From: Lachnospiraceae bacterium
GTDB taxonomy: Bacteria > Bacillota > Clostridia > Oscillospirales > CAG-272
Assembly (NCBI GenBank): GCA_024404495.1
Contig: JAKSPT010000014.1
Location: 1-63,761 of the forward strand
DNA length: 63,761 nt
Direction of reading: 5' to 3'
Shown here: positions 1-9,475 of the stretch, piece after piece
How the letters are laid out: each line of letters opens with the position of its first letter
How positions within the stretch are numbered: position 1 is the first letter of the stretch
The notes under the pieces: generated by a model
Database searches by the model: none
Told to the model about the DNA's origin: nothing
Seen by the model: only the letters and a program-made list of their open reading frames with translations
Position numbers and translations under genes: made by a program

Positions 1-1062
1 CGTATTGCCGACGCGCCCCGGATCATGCTCGAGGGCAGCCTGCTCGATTTCAACTACGATCTGCCCTACGTCAACCTTGATAAGCCGTACTGGGATCAGA
101 GCGTCAGAGAGATGCTTTCCTTCGGCGATTCTCTCTTCCTGATGACCTCCGATACCACGATCAGCGATAAGAACGCGACCGCCGCGCTCGCTTTCAACAA
201 GGTCCTCGCTTCCGACCTCAATCTCCTCGATTTCTACGGTCTGGTCAGAAACGGCGAATGGACGATGGACGCGCTGATCGACGCGATGGAGGGCTATAAC
301 GCCGACCTGAACGGCGACGGCGAGATCGACCCCGAGGACGATATCGCGGCGTTCCTCGGCGCGGACGACGTCGTTATGGCGTTCTTCATGGGCGGCGGCG
401 GTCACTTCACCGTCAGAGACGAGTACAATTTCCCCGAGCTTGATTTCAATACCGAAGAGAACTTTGACGTTCTCGATACGATCTTCGATATCATGTATCA
501 CGAGCGCTTCATCAACTTCTACGAGCTGAGAGGCGTCATCCCGCACGGTCAGGGCTACTACTTCCTCGGCAGCCACGGCTTGTTCCAATGGCTCCGCATG
601 GAGGACGTTATCAAGATGCGCGGTCAGGAGGGCGACGACTTCGGTATCATCCCGACGCCGAAGTATTCCGAGGATCAGCCCGATTACCTCAGCCTGCTTT
701 CCAAGCACGGCTCCACCTCGCAGGGCGTGCTCCGCTGCGAAACCGACGTTGATTTCGTTTCCTTTATGCTGGAAGCGATGGCGGCGGAATCGCATTACGA
801 GCTGCAGAACGCTTATTACGACGTGACGCTGAAGACCAAGGCGACCCGTGACGACGAATCGCAGGATATGCTCGATATCATCTTCGCAAACCGCGTGATC
901 GACATCGCGGAGGTCGGCGAATTCGGCGGCTTCCCGGATTATCTCCTCCGCTTCTGCTCCAACCATCACGGCAGAGACGTCGCGTCCGCGTACGCCTCCT
1001 ACGAAACCAAGATCCAGCAGTCGATCGACGACTTCGTTGAGAAGATCGAAGAACTGATGTGA
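1..1062 (+). CDS. Extracellular solute-binding (sugar-type) lipoprotein, C-terminal part
   Basis: The reading frame is open from base 1 and the ATG at 25 is internal, because the residues before it align with the related full-length protein at 24572-26035. That paralog carries a lipoprotein signal, so roughly 135 N-terminal residues are missing here. The two share the motifs YVDLDKPYWDQ-like, GGGGxxTVxDEY and AESHYxLQxAYYDVTLKTK, which are typical of family 1 solute-binding proteins of Clostridia. Both contain a DxDGDGxI loop (about 304-345 here) that looks like an EF-hand or dockerin-type calcium site. The inferred role is capture of an oligosaccharide outside the membrane. No ABC permease or ATPase partner is visible, so the transporter may lie upstream of the window. 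Confidence 0.8.
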   Translation, partial: RIADAPRIMLEGSLLDFNYDLPYVNLDKPYWDQSVREMLSFGDSLFLMTSDTTISDKNATAALAFNKVLASDLNLLDFYGLVRNGEWTMDALIDAMEGYNADLNGDGEIDPEDDIAAFLGADDVVMAFFMGGGGHFTVRDEYNFPELDFNTEENFDVLDTIFDIMYHERFINFYELRGVIPHGQGYYFLGSHGLFQWLRMEDVIKMRGQEGDDFGIIPTPKYSEDQPDYLSLLSKHGSTSQGVLRCETDVDFVSFMLEAMAAESHYELQNAYYDVTLKTKATRDDESQDMLDIIFANRVIDIAEVGEFGGFPDYLLRFCSNHHGRDVASAYASYETKIQQSIDDFVEKIEELM

Positions 1063-1094
1063 GACTGCGGTTTTCCGCGTCCTTATGAAAAAAA

Positions 1095-1124
1095 GGGGTT
1101 GCTGCACTGACGTGCAACAGCCCC
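1095..1124. terminator. Hairpin between binding protein and permease gene
   Basis: A 12-bp imperfect stem (GGGGTTGCTGCA with its partner ending in CAGCCCC, 6-base loop) sits just after the first gene. A run of A precedes it on the plus strand and no T run follows. It would therefore be a canonical intrinsic terminator only for minus-strand transcription, and no minus-strand gene leads into it. It may reduce read-through or stabilise the upstream mRNA end. Confidence 0.4.
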
Positions 1125-1161
1125 GTCTCCGTTCTCCGGGGAACGGAGGCAAGAGGTGACT

Positions 1162-2142
1162 ATGAAAGCGTATTTTGATCTTCTGACGGCGTGCCTGCTT
1201 TTCTCGGCACAGTTCATCTTTACCAAGCTGTTTTCAAAAAAGACGAAGGGCGATCTGCAGTCGGGGCTGGTCAACGGCGCGGTGATCGCGGTCGTGATGG
1301 CGCTGTATCTGATGCCGATGAACGGCTTTTCCTATTCGTTTTCGCGTTCCGCGCTGATCTGGGCGAGCGTTTCCGGGCTCAGCTCGGTCGTTATGACCTT
1401 CATCAACGTCCGGGCGATGAAGCTCGGCGATCTTTCGATCGTGACGATCTATATGCTTCTCGGCGGGCAGATCATCCCCTTTCTTTACGGGGTTTTATGG
1501 CTGAACGAGGCGCTGACCGCGATCAAGCTGATCTCGGTCGTCATTCTGACCGTCGCGCTTTTCCCGCCGGTGATCGAGGCGCTCGCCGCGAAAAAGAAGA
1601 ACGGCGGGGCGGATAACGAAGCATCGGGCGGCGCAAAGGACGGCGGGCTCGTGTTCCACCTGCTCTGTCTGATCCTTTTCTTCGGCAACGGCATGGTCTC
1701 GGTCGCCACCAAGGCGCACGTGATCTCGCACGACGCGATCCCCGATACCGCGTTCACGATGCTCTGCGCCTCCGAACAGGCGGTGCTTCTCGTTCTGCTC
1801 CTCGTTGTCTTTGCCGTGAGAAACGCGGTAACGAAGAGGGAAAAGCCGGTCACTTCGGTCTTTACCGATATCGTGAAGGAACAGCCGGTCGGAGCGAAAA
1901 CGATGGCGGTGCTCCTCGGCATCAGCGTCTGCTATTCGGTCTGCAACGGCGTCGCGAATCTGTTTTCGCAGTCCTGCGCGCATACGATGGATTCCTCGAT
2001 CCAGTTCCCGATTTTAAGCGCCGCGATCATCGTTCTGACCGCGCTGATCGGGAAATTCGTCTTCCGTGAAAAGATCACTGCCGCCAAAGCGATCAGCATC
2101 GTGCTTTCGCTGATCGGCGTCGTGATGATGATTTTTGCCTGA
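1162..2142 (+). CDS. DMT/EamA-family membrane transporter
   Basis: About 326 residues with roughly ten hydrophobic segments arranged as two homologous halves, separated by a charged stretch near residues 130-145, as expected for a drug/metabolite transporter permease of the inner membrane. The second half ends in a helix LSLIGVVMMIFA, usual for EamA domains. I start it at the ATG at 1162, preceded at good spacing by AAGAGG; a GTG six bases upstream is less likely. The substrate cannot be told from sequence. The next gene begins within a few bases of its stop, so the two are probably cotranscribed and perhaps translationally coupled. Confidence 0.85.
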   Translation: MKAYFDLLTACLLFSAQFIFTKLFSKKTKGDLQSGLVNGAVIAVVMALYLMPMNGFSYSFSRSALIWASVSGLSSVVMTFINVRAMKLGDLSIVTIYMLLGGQIIPFLYGVLWLNEALTAIKLISVVILTVALFPPVIEALAAKKKNGGADNEASGGAKDGGLVFHLLCLILFFGNGMVSVATKAHVISHDAIPDTAFTMLCASEQAVLLVLLLVVFAVRNAVTKREKPVTSVFTDIVKEQPVGAKTMAVLLGISVCYSVCNGVANLFSQSCAHTMDSSIQFPILSAAIIVLTALIGKFVFREKITAAKAISIVLSLIGVVMMIFA

Positions 2143-2143
2143 T

Positions 2144-2986
2144 ATGATGAAACGAAAGAGAATGCTGCTCCTTCTTCCGCTCCTGCTGCTCTCCCTCCTT
2201 GCCGGATGCGTCCGGGGCGGGGAACCGGGAAAGGAAACGGTCGGTGTGCCCGGGACCGAGGCAAGGGAAACGATGCCGGAAACCGCCGCGCCGATCATCG
2301 GCGAAGCGGAGCCCGATACCGAACCCGTGACCGAACCGGAAACCGAACCCGAAACGGTTCCGGAGACCGAGCCCGAAACCGAACCGCCCGCGCCTTCGAT
2401 CCCGCTCGGCATATACGTCAAGGAAAACGGCGCGTACCAAAGAAAGACCGAATATCGTTCCTCGTGGCCGCTGAACGACGGCGACCCGAAATGGATACAG
2501 GACACTTGGACCTACGACCACATGAACCTCATCAGCGATATCGCGTATTTTGACGTGATCCCCTCGGCGGAGGAAACCGTGTGGCTCGGCGGATGGGACA
2601 CAGACTGGGTGGACCGCTGGAACGCCTCTGTCCGCGACACGCGAAAAATCGGTTTTGCCTTCGATATCGTGCTGAAGAGCGGAAATACCGTCTCCTTTCA
2701 GGTGCTTTCCCCCGCCGATACCTTCCTGCACGAGGAATATTTCGAGCTGTATCTTTACGACGCCGTGGCGCACGCGCACGATTCGTGGTACAGCCACGTG
2801 ACGAAGGACACGTTTTACGATTCCACCCGTCTGACCACGATCAAGATCACGCTCCGGAACGGGTGCTACGAGATCGACCGGATCATAATGACGGCGTTTC
2901 TCTATCTTCCGGACGAATTTGACGCCGAGGGGAATTATACCGGAGTCGAAAAAACAACCTGCGTGATCCTGCCCGGCAACCGATAA
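2144..2986 (+). CDS. Lipoprotein with TEP-rich linker, unknown function
   Basis: The N-terminus has a lysine/arginine-rich start, a leucine-rich core and a lipobox LLAGC, so it should be a lipid-anchored surface protein. A proline/glutamate/threonine linker of repeated TEPETEP units follows (about residues 35-85), then a globular domain of about 190 residues that looks all-beta (WxGGWDTDWVDRW, TIKITLRNG). The domain resembles the carbohydrate-binding-like modules of the larger lipoproteins in this window, but I cannot assign it to a family. The gene starts two bases after the permease stop. ATG at 2144 or 2147 are both possible. Confidence 0.75.
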   Translation: MMKRKRMLLLLPLLLLSLLAGCVRGGEPGKETVGVPGTEARETMPETAAPIIGEAEPDTEPVTEPETEPETVPETEPETEPPAPSIPLGIYVKENGAYQRKTEYRSSWPLNDGDPKWIQDTWTYDHMNLISDIAYFDVIPSAEETVWLGGWDTDWVDRWNASVRDTRKIGFAFDIVLKSGNTVSFQVLSPADTFLHEEYFELYLYDAVAHAHDSWYSHVTKDTFYDSTRLTTIKITLRNGCYEIDRIIMTAFLYLPDEFDAEGNYTGVEKTTCVILPGNR

Positions 2987-3007
2987 GAAATGACAACGGA
3001 GGACAAT

Positions 3008-3664
3008 ATGGACGAAAACGAAAAAACAGAATACGAAACGGCGGAGGGCGATCCGGTACAGCCCCGTTGGTCAATCATACTGCCCGTTGTATGTGCCGTC
3101 GTGACCGTTCTTTTCATGATCACAACCATGATCTGTATGAGCAAGAACATTTCCTTTTTTGCGTTTGGGCTGAAAAACGACGCCGATGATCAGATAGACC
3201 GCGTCAACGGGTATTACGTCAAGATTTACAAGATGGAGTACTGCGAATTTCAGGAGGCGGACGGTCAGACGAATTACGCGTGCGGCAGCTGTTCGGATAT
3301 CACCGCCTTCAACTGGAAGCATGAAGAAATGCTTGGGGTCGCCCCTTACAAACGCTTTTTGTGCTTTTCAAAGTATACGGAACCCGAGCATTACTTCCTG
3401 AAAAGCGAGGACGGAAGCGTGCTTTACGGCTTTATGCAGGTGGTGCGCTCTCCGAACGGGACGCTCCACTATTATTACCGGAGAGTGTGGTTTGCAAATG
3501 CTCCGACGACCGTTTCTCCGTATCAGTTTGACGAGAATATTACCTTCAACTATAACGGTGAGACCATCGAACTGGAGGATTATTACTACTTCTCTTCGGA
3601 AACCGACTTCACCGCCGGGGAAAACGTCCTGTATATGAAGGACGAGCCGATCTGCTTCAAATAA
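3008..3664 (+). CDS. Single-pass membrane protein, unknown function
   Basis: The protein is about 218 residues. It has a short acidic cytoplasmic head, one transmembrane segment (about residues 23-46, IILPVVCAVVTVLFMITT), and an aromatic-rich extracellular domain containing paired cysteines (YCEF and CGSC). The start is the ATG at 3008, spaced five bases from GGAGG; an earlier in-frame ATG at 2990 lacks a good site. It follows the lipoprotein closely and shares its strand, and a very strong terminator closes the unit. I recognise no family. Confidence 0.7.
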   Translation: MDENEKTEYETAEGDPVQPRWSIILPVVCAVVTVLFMITTMICMSKNISFFAFGLKNDADDQIDRVNGYYVKIYKMEYCEFQEADGQTNYACGSCSDITAFNWKHEEMLGVAPYKRFLCFSKYTEPEHYFLKSEDGSVLYGFMQVVRSPNGTLHYYYRRVWFANAPTTVSPYQFDENITFNYNGETIELEDYYYFSSETDFTAGENVLYMKDEPICFK

Positions 3665-3691
3665 AACCCAAAAGAATCAGAACACTTTCCG

Positions 3692-3754
3692 AAAAGAAAC
3701 CGGGCGGACGCGGAGTGTCCTTCAGAACACTCCGCGTCCGCCCGGTTTCTTTTT
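3692..3754. terminator. Strong bidirectional intrinsic terminator
   Basis: A perfect 27-bp inverted repeat with an 8-base loop, rich in G and C at its core, is bordered by an A run on the left and a T run on the right. It ends the 1162-3664 unit and isolates the next operon. Confidence 0.92.
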
Positions 3755-3785
3755 GCTGAAATAACGGATAAAATACAAAAAGCGA

Positions 3786-3814
3786 TTGACTTTTCCCGCC
3801 GATTTCTGTATAAT
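3786..3814 (+). promoter_or_regulatory. Sigma-A promoter of the lipoprotein/GRE operon
   Basis: TTGACT at 3786-3791, a 17-base spacer and a perfect TATAAT at 3809-3814. It lies about 60 bases upstream of the start at 3877 and just after the previous terminator. Confidence 0.88.
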
Positions 3815-3876
3815 GGTAACAAATAAACCCGCGTTTCCGATGATAAAATGAATCAGATGAAAAAAGGAGAACAACC

Positions 3877-6800
3877 ATGAAAAAACTGACCGCCCTCCTT
3901 CTTTTCCTTCTCTCGGTCGCCGCTGCCGTCACGCTGACCGCGTGCGACAAGCCGGGCGAGGGACCGGGAAATGAAACCGAGCCTCCGCCCGCGGAAGCCG
4001 CGAAGCTGGAGCTGATCGTGAACGGTTCGACCGGATACGTCGTCATGCGTCCCGAGCTTGCGGGCACGACGGTATCCTCTGCCGCGGCAAAGCTCCGCAC
4101 CGCGATCGCGAAGGCGTCGGGCGCCGACGTGGAGATCGCGACCGACTATTCCAAGGACGGCACCGTTCCGACCGACACGCTTGAAATTCTGGTCGGCAAT
4201 ACCAACCGTCCCGAAAGCGCCGAGGCGCTTGCCAAGCTCGGCGAGAACGAGTATTCCATCAGCGTCATCGGCAAGCGCGTCGTCATCGCCGGCGCAAACG
4301 ACGACGCCGTCGCGCTCGGCACGAGGGTTTTCATTGAAAAGGTGCTCGGCGGGCTCGACAACGGGACCCTGACCAACCTTTCGATCGAGACCGACAAAAC
4401 CCTGAAGGGCGTTTACGTGAAGCCGGAAGACCCGCACACGCCCGAAATCGAGGTGATCCCCGTGCAGAACAAACCGACGACCTCTCCCGAAAAGTACGCG
4501 GTCCCCGCGATCAAAAAGGAAAACGGTCTTTACGTGCAGACCTACGAGCCGCAGGACATTACCGGCGTCCGCACGACCTTCCAGTCCAATATGGGCTATT
4601 CCGACCTCTTCGCGATCGATTCCGACGCGGTCATGGTCTATGCCACAAATTCCGGTACCTTCCTCGGCTGGTATGAAAACGGCGATTTCGTCGTGGATAT
4701 GATGCTCGCCATCAACCGTGCCGATCAGTCCTATCTCGGACTTGACAAGTCCCACTACGAGGACATCCAGATGAACGCCTCCGGCGGCTATCTCGCCCAC
4801 GGCACGGGAGACGGCGACGGCTCCTACTATATGGTCCCGACCGAGGACTGGATCGAGTTCGCGTGGGCGAATATGATCCGCCCGATGATCGAGGCGTGCC
4901 ATCCGCAGACCATCGCGATGGAGGAACCCGAAATGTGGCTTTCCTCCGGCTATTCCGAATCCTTCAAGAGAGAATGGAAGGAATACTACGGCGAGGATTG
5001 GCAAGCGCCCAACTCGAGCGCAGAGGCGACCCTCAAATCCAACCTGCTCAAGACCTACCTCTTCGAGCGCATCATCACCGTGCTTTCCACCCGCATCAAG
5101 GACCTCTGCCCCTCGACGCAGGTCTATATCGCGACGCACAGCACGCTGAACTACACGCTCTGGAACATTGACGCCGGTCTGAACCACTACGTCGCGACCG
5201 GACTGATCGACGGCGTCATCGGTCAGACCTGGACCGATACCACCGGTTCCGCCTTCCCGTATTCGGGCAAGAGCGTCAAGGACCACTTCACCGCCGCGTA
5301 TCTCGACTACATCTCCTACGTCGGCTCCTGCGAGGGCACGAGCTTCTACGCGCTCGCCGACCCGATGTGCGACAGCAGCTCCCTCACCGAGGAAGACTGC
5401 CGCTACGCCTACCGTCAGGCGGTTTCCGCGTCCCTCCTCGTCCCCGAGATCCACCGCTTCGAGGTCCTGCCGTGGGTGCAGCGCGCCTACGCGAACGTTT
5501 CCGCCGAGTACCGCACCGTGCAGTCGCAGGTCTACGAGGTACTGAACGGCATTTCGGGCAAGGAAGTGACCCTGCGCGCCGGAACGCCGGATATCACCTA
5601 TCTCGTTTCCGACTCGCTTTCGTGGATGAACACCGGCAAGGGCTTTACCCTGAGCACGACCGACAGCCTCTTCGGCGTCTGCGCGCCCCTCGTCCGTGAC
5701 GGCATCCCGCTCAAGATGAAGGCAATGGATCAGCTCACCTCCGGCGACGATCTGAAGAACAGCGCCGTCGTCATCGTCAGCTTCGATTCCTCCGTTCCGC
5801 TCTCCGAAAAGGTCAATCAGGCGCTTGCCGAATACGTCAAGGGCGGCGGCACGCTCCTCTGCATCACCGGCTCCAACCAGTATTGGGATATTTCCGATTA
5901 CTTCTTCTGGAAGGAAGACGGTTCTCCTCTGAACAACCTCCTCGTCCACCTCGGTCTTGACAAGAAGATCAAGGTCGGTACCGTGGAAGGAAGCAAGGTC
6001 GATCTGAAGTCCGCCGTTGACGAGATCAATTCCACGATCAACGGCGTCAAGCTGACCGGCACCGCAAAGAACTTCGCGCTCTCCTTCACCGGTGCGAGTG
6101 AGGTGATCCTCTCCGCCGGCACGACTCCGATCGGCTTCGACGAAAAAGTCGGCTCCGGTTCCTTCATCTGCGTCGGTATCCCGTCCGCCTGCTGCGCGAC
6201 CGGTACCGAAGCGGGGCAGAACTTCGTCCGCGCGCTCACGGAATACGCGCTCGGCTGCACCGATTACGACTACGTCTCCGCCAATCTGATGGTCGCCGAC
6301 CGCGGCGATTACACGATCGCGCACGCCTTCAAGAAGGACGACAAGCTGACCGGCAGATATATCGATCTGTTCAGCGAATCCCTGACGGTGCTTGAGAATC
6401 CTACCGTTCCGAAGGAAGACAGCCTGATCCTCCGCGATATCACCGATTTCGATCTTTCGATCCCGCGTCTCGGCTTCACCTCCGGTGAGCTGATCTCCGA
6501 GGTCAGCGAAACGGCGGCAAAGATGACCTATAAGATCCAAAGCGCCTCCAACACCGTCATCGGCAACCGTATCCTCCTCCCGAAGGGCACGTATCCTTCC
6601 AAGGTCACGGTCGTCCGCGACGGCGCAGAAACGCAGGTCTACGATTACGTTTACGACGAAAAGACCTCCTCCTGCTTCTTCCGCTTTGAAGGAAACGTGA
6701 AGGAAAACGAGGTCACGGTCACCTTCGGCAACAAGCAGGAAACCATCGGCATCGGTGCGGTCACCTTCAGGCTTGTCGAATATCTGACCAACTCCAACGA

Positions 6801-7731
6801 AGCCGATAAGAAGTATATCTTCTCCGATACCGCGCACAAGAACGCCTCGGTCCGCTTCTGTGACTCGGGTGAGGTCGTATATAAGTTCGATCTGAACGAA
6901 TACGACAATATGTATTTCAGCTTCTTCATCTCGCAGAACTATCTGGCACAGATCTCCCCGGACGGCAAGAACTGGACGACGGTCGCGGACTATTCCGAGG
7001 GCGGCAAGGTGCCGCGTATCCAGAACGGCTCGAACGCGATCATTCTGACGATCGATCCCGTGACCTACGACTTCCTTGACGATACCCTTTACGTCAAGTT
7101 CGCGAATACCGTTTCGGGCACCGTCGGCTTCGGCTGCGCGATCACCAAGTTCACCATCCGCTATACCGTTCCCGCCGATAAGATCGAGCTCAAGGGCAGA
7201 GCGATGGGCAATAACAACACGACCGACTTCAATAACGTCGGCAACTACGTTCCCACCGTTGCGGATGAATCCAAGTATCTCGTTTCCAAGAACGAGGCGA
7301 CCGGGCTTGCCACCTACCGCCGCAGAATGGCGACCAACATCAACAACGAGGACGAGGAATTCATCGAGTTCAATACGGCGTGCGTCAACGACGGGCTCCG
7401 CTACTGTGACCAGGATCGCGTGCTGATCTACGCCTTCGACGTGACCGGCATGGAGACCGCGAAATTCAGCTTCACGCTGTTCCAGAACTACTATTTTGAG
7501 GTGTCGTGCGACGGCGAGGACTACGAACTGATCGCCGACTACTCGGAGGGCGGCACAAAGCCGCATCTGACTACCGGCAACAACAGAAAGACCTTCTATA
7601 TCGACCCGTTCGATTACTGCGCCGGCGAGACCGGAATGCTTTACGTCCGTCTCTCCAACACCGACCCGTCGCAGGGCTGGGGCGGTTCAATCACCGAAAT
7701 GACCCTCGAATACACCAGAAAAATCAAATAA
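3877..7731 (+). CDS. Large multidomain lipoprotein, putative glycoside-active enzyme
   Basis: A 1,284-residue protein with a lipobox-type N-terminus (LTAC at residues 19-22), so it is probably surface anchored. Residues about 42-180 carry a module shared with three other lipoproteins here (motif LVGNTNRPES then EYSI), reminiscent of the alpha-glucuronidase N-terminal region. Residues about 200-560 look like a TIM-barrel-type part with an EEPEMW motif around residue 350, a candidate acid/base site. About 610-790 resembles a GATase-like beta-galactosidase accessory domain (ADYVKGGGTLLCITG-like). The C-terminus has two related beta-sandwich repeats, each with a YSEGG motif, about 960-1115 and 1115-1284. 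The substrate is unknown; the RBS AAGGAG fits the start. Confidence 0.7.
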   Translation: MKKLTALLLFLLSVAAAVTLTACDKPGEGPGNETEPPPAEAAKLELIVNGSTGYVVMRPELAGTTVSSAAAKLRTAIAKASGADVEIATDYSKDGTVPTDTLEILVGNTNRPESAEALAKLGENEYSISVIGKRVVIAGANDDAVALGTRVFIEKVLGGLDNGTLTNLSIETDKTLKGVYVKPEDPHTPEIEVIPVQNKPTTSPEKYAVPAIKKENGLYVQTYEPQDITGVRTTFQSNMGYSDLFAIDSDAVMVYATNSGTFLGWYENGDFVVDMMLAINRADQSYLGLDKSHYEDIQMNASGGYLAHGTGDGDGSYYMVPTEDWIEFAWANMIRPMIEACHPQTIAMEEPEMWLSSGYSESFKREWKEYYGEDWQAPNSSAEATLKSNLLKTYLFERIITVLSTRIKDLCPSTQVYIATHSTLNYTLWNIDAGLNHYVATGLIDGVIGQTWTDTTGSAFPYSGKSVKDHFTAAYLDYISYVGSCEGTSFYALADPMCDSSSLTEEDCRYAYRQAVSASLLVPEIHRFEVLPWVQRAYANVSAEYRTVQSQVYEVLNGISGKEVTLRAGTPDITYLVSDSLSWMNTGKGFTLSTTDSLFGVCAPLVRDGIPLKMKAMDQLTSGDDLKNSAVVIVSFDSSVPLSEKVNQALAEYVKGGGTLLCITGSNQYWDISDYFFWKEDGSPLNNLLVHLGLDKKIKVGTVEGSKVDLKSAVDEINSTINGVKLTGTAKNFALSFTGASEVILSAGTTPIGFDEKVGSGSFICVGIPSACCATGTEAGQNFVRALTEYALGCTDYDYVSANLMVADRGDYTIAHAFKKDDKLTGRYIDLFSESLTVLENPTVPKEDSLILRDITDFDLSIPRLGFTSGELISEVSETAAKMTYKIQSASNTVIGNRILLPKGTYPSKVTVVRDGAETQVYDYVYDEKTSSCFFRFEGNVKENEVTVTFGNKQETIGIGAVTFRLVEYLTNSNEADKKYIFSDTAHKNASVRFCDSGEVVYKFDLNEYDNMYFSFFISQNYLAQISPDGKNWTTVADYSEGGKVPRIQNGSNAIILTIDPVTYDFLDDTLYVKFANTVSGTVGFGCAITKFTIRYTVPADKIELKGRAMGNNNTTDFNNVGNYVPTVADESKYLVSKNEATGLATYRRRMATNINNEDEEFIEFNTACVNDGLRYCDQDRVLIYAFDVTGMETAKFSFTLFQNYYFEVSCDGEDYELIADYSEGGTKPHLTTGNNRKTFYIDPFDYCAGETGMLYVRLSNTDPSQGWGGSITEMTLEYTRKIK

Positions 7732-7740
7732 TTCCGCTTT

Positions 7741-7774
7741 GCCCCCGCCTGCCGTACGGTACGGCGGGGGCTTC
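7741..7774 (+). terminator. GC-rich intercistronic hairpin
   Basis: GCCCCCGCC pairs with GGCGGGGGC around a short palindromic loop, followed only by CTTCT. It may act as a weak terminator or attenuator, or protect the 3' end, between two lipoprotein genes that otherwise look cotranscribed. Confidence 0.6.
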
Positions 7775-7797
7775 TGCACAGAAAGGATAACGGTTTT

Positions 7798-9456
7798 ATG
7801 AAACGCCCCCTTGCGATGTTCCTTCTTTCCGTGACGGTGCTTGCCTGCGTTGCCTGCGGAAAAACCGATCCCGTGCCTCCTCCCTCCGGTGATACCGGGG
7901 ATCCCGGCGACGAGATCCGGATCGTATGGGACGGGAAAACGGACTATCAGGTCCTCCGCAGCGACGTTTGCTCCAAAGAGATAACGAAGCTCTGCACCGA
8001 TCTGATCCGCGGGATCGAAGAAAAGACGGGCGTCAAGCCGCCGATCAAGTCGGACTGGGACGACAACGACCGCAGCGACTGTGAGATCCTCGTCGGAAAG
8101 AGCAAGCGCGAGGCGGCAGCGGCGGCGTTTGCCGAACTGGAAAAAGACGAATATCTGATCCGCACCGAGGGGAACACGGTGATCCTCGTCGGCGGCTCGG
8201 ACGAAATGACCGCGCTTGCCGTGGAACGCTTCCTTGCGGAATACGTCGAAAAGGGAGAAAACGGAAAGCTGTCGGTGCCGAAAGGGATCAATATGAAATC
8301 CAATCTTACCGAAGAGCAGCTCAGTGCCGACGTCAGAGGCTCGACGCTCAAGAAAATGTACAGCGATTACGACGTGAAGTGGACCGACACGCAGCTCCTT
8401 TCCTTCGATTACGAGGATATTTCCGGGCACGTCTTCTCGCAGAACGGCGAGTGGAGCCTTGACACGAAATATCAGAAGGAAGGCAAAGCCGCGCTCCGCT
8501 ATACGCTGAAAAAGGATATGACGAAGGAGCTCGACGTCGCGATCTGGCAGAACAGGTCGACCGATCCGGAGTTTTCCTTCTCGGTGAAGGACCGGAAAAA
8601 GACGACCCTCGTGCTCCGGCTCTACGTTGACGATATCGACAAGACGGCCTGCGACCACGACGCCGGCTACGGCAGACAGACCGGGCAGGGGACCTTCTTC
8701 TTCCGCGTGCTCGACAGTCATGGCAGGGTCTACTGCTGGAACCATACGATCATGGGCAGCGGCTGGCACGAGATCGAGCTGAATTTCAATATCCACAACG
8801 GCGCGGACGAGAATTTTGATTACGGTAACGTCACCGCCTTCGGTCTGCTCTTCTCGGGGCAGGCGGGGACGGTCATTGAGCTTGACGACCTGCGTGTCCG
8901 CGTTTACGAAAGCGATTATTCGGCTCCCGCGGCGCCCCATAACGGCAGACTGATCACCACCGGCGATTACGACGCCTTCGACGGCTGCGTGGTGCAGGAA
9001 TGGTACGGCGCGGAATTCGATACCGAAGACAAAATGGAAGGCAAATCGAGCTTCAAGTGCACCGGAAACAATTCCAACGCAGACTTCCGCTCGATCGTCG
9101 CCAACCTCGATCTCCCGATGGACTACGACCGGGACGTCCTCGTCATCAACGCGAAGGTGGACGACCTGACCAAGATCGGCTCGCTCTTCATCGAGCTGAA
9201 CGAGGTACAGGACGTTCACGAATACGAGAAATCCTTCTCTCTTTCGGAGCTGAAGCAGTACGGTCTGACCGAAAGCGGCAAATGGTGCGAGCTGCGCATC
9301 CCGCTTTCCGCCTTTGCGAAGAATATGCAGGGCGGCAAAGCGACCGTCACCCTTCATAATTTCCGCTACGTGATGAGCGCAAGCGGAAACGCCGATTACG
9401 TTTCCCGCATCGACCTCGTTTATCTCACGACCAAATCGGAACTCGGAATGGAATAA
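7798..9456 (+). CDS. Lipoprotein with GH67N-like module and carbohydrate-binding-like domains
   Basis: The protein is 552 residues with a clear lipobox (LACVACG). Residues about 40-180 hold the same N-terminal module as its upstream neighbour (VLRSDVCSKE, CEILVGKSKREAA, DEYLIRTEGN). Two beta-sandwich-like stretches follow, about 200-385 and 385-552, with motifs such as GWHEIELNFN that occur in carbohydrate-binding jelly rolls. No catalytic residues stand out, so a binding role on the cell surface is inferred. Only 19 bases separate it from the beta-helix gene, which suggests one operon. Confidence 0.7.
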   Translation: MKRPLAMFLLSVTVLACVACGKTDPVPPPSGDTGDPGDEIRIVWDGKTDYQVLRSDVCSKEITKLCTDLIRGIEEKTGVKPPIKSDWDDNDRSDCEILVGKSKREAAAAAFAELEKDEYLIRTEGNTVILVGGSDEMTALAVERFLAEYVEKGENGKLSVPKGINMKSNLTEEQLSADVRGSTLKKMYSDYDVKWTDTQLLSFDYEDISGHVFSQNGEWSLDTKYQKEGKAALRYTLKKDMTKELDVAIWQNRSTDPEFSFSVKDRKKTTLVLRLYVDDIDKTACDHDAGYGRQTGQGTFFFRVLDSHGRVYCWNHTIMGSGWHEIELNFNIHNGADENFDYGNVTAFGLLFSGQAGTVIELDDLRVRVYESDYSAPAAPHNGRLITTGDYDAFDGCVVQEWYGAEFDTEDKMEGKSSFKCTGNNSNADFRSIVANLDLPMDYDRDVLVINAKVDDLTKIGSLFIELNEVQDVHEYEKSFSLSELKQYGLTESGKWCELRIPLSAFAKNMQGGKATVTLHNFRYVMSASGNADYVSRIDLVYLTTKSELGME

Positions 9457-9475
9457 AGAAAGGCTGGTACCCGAT

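Noticed and set aside
3853..7566. Long antisense open frame (1,237 codons) opposite the large lipoprotein
   Set aside because: It has no signal or domain, is rich in arginine, valine and aspartate as expected from antisense of GC-rich codons, and the sense frame has a promoter, RBS, lipobox and domains.
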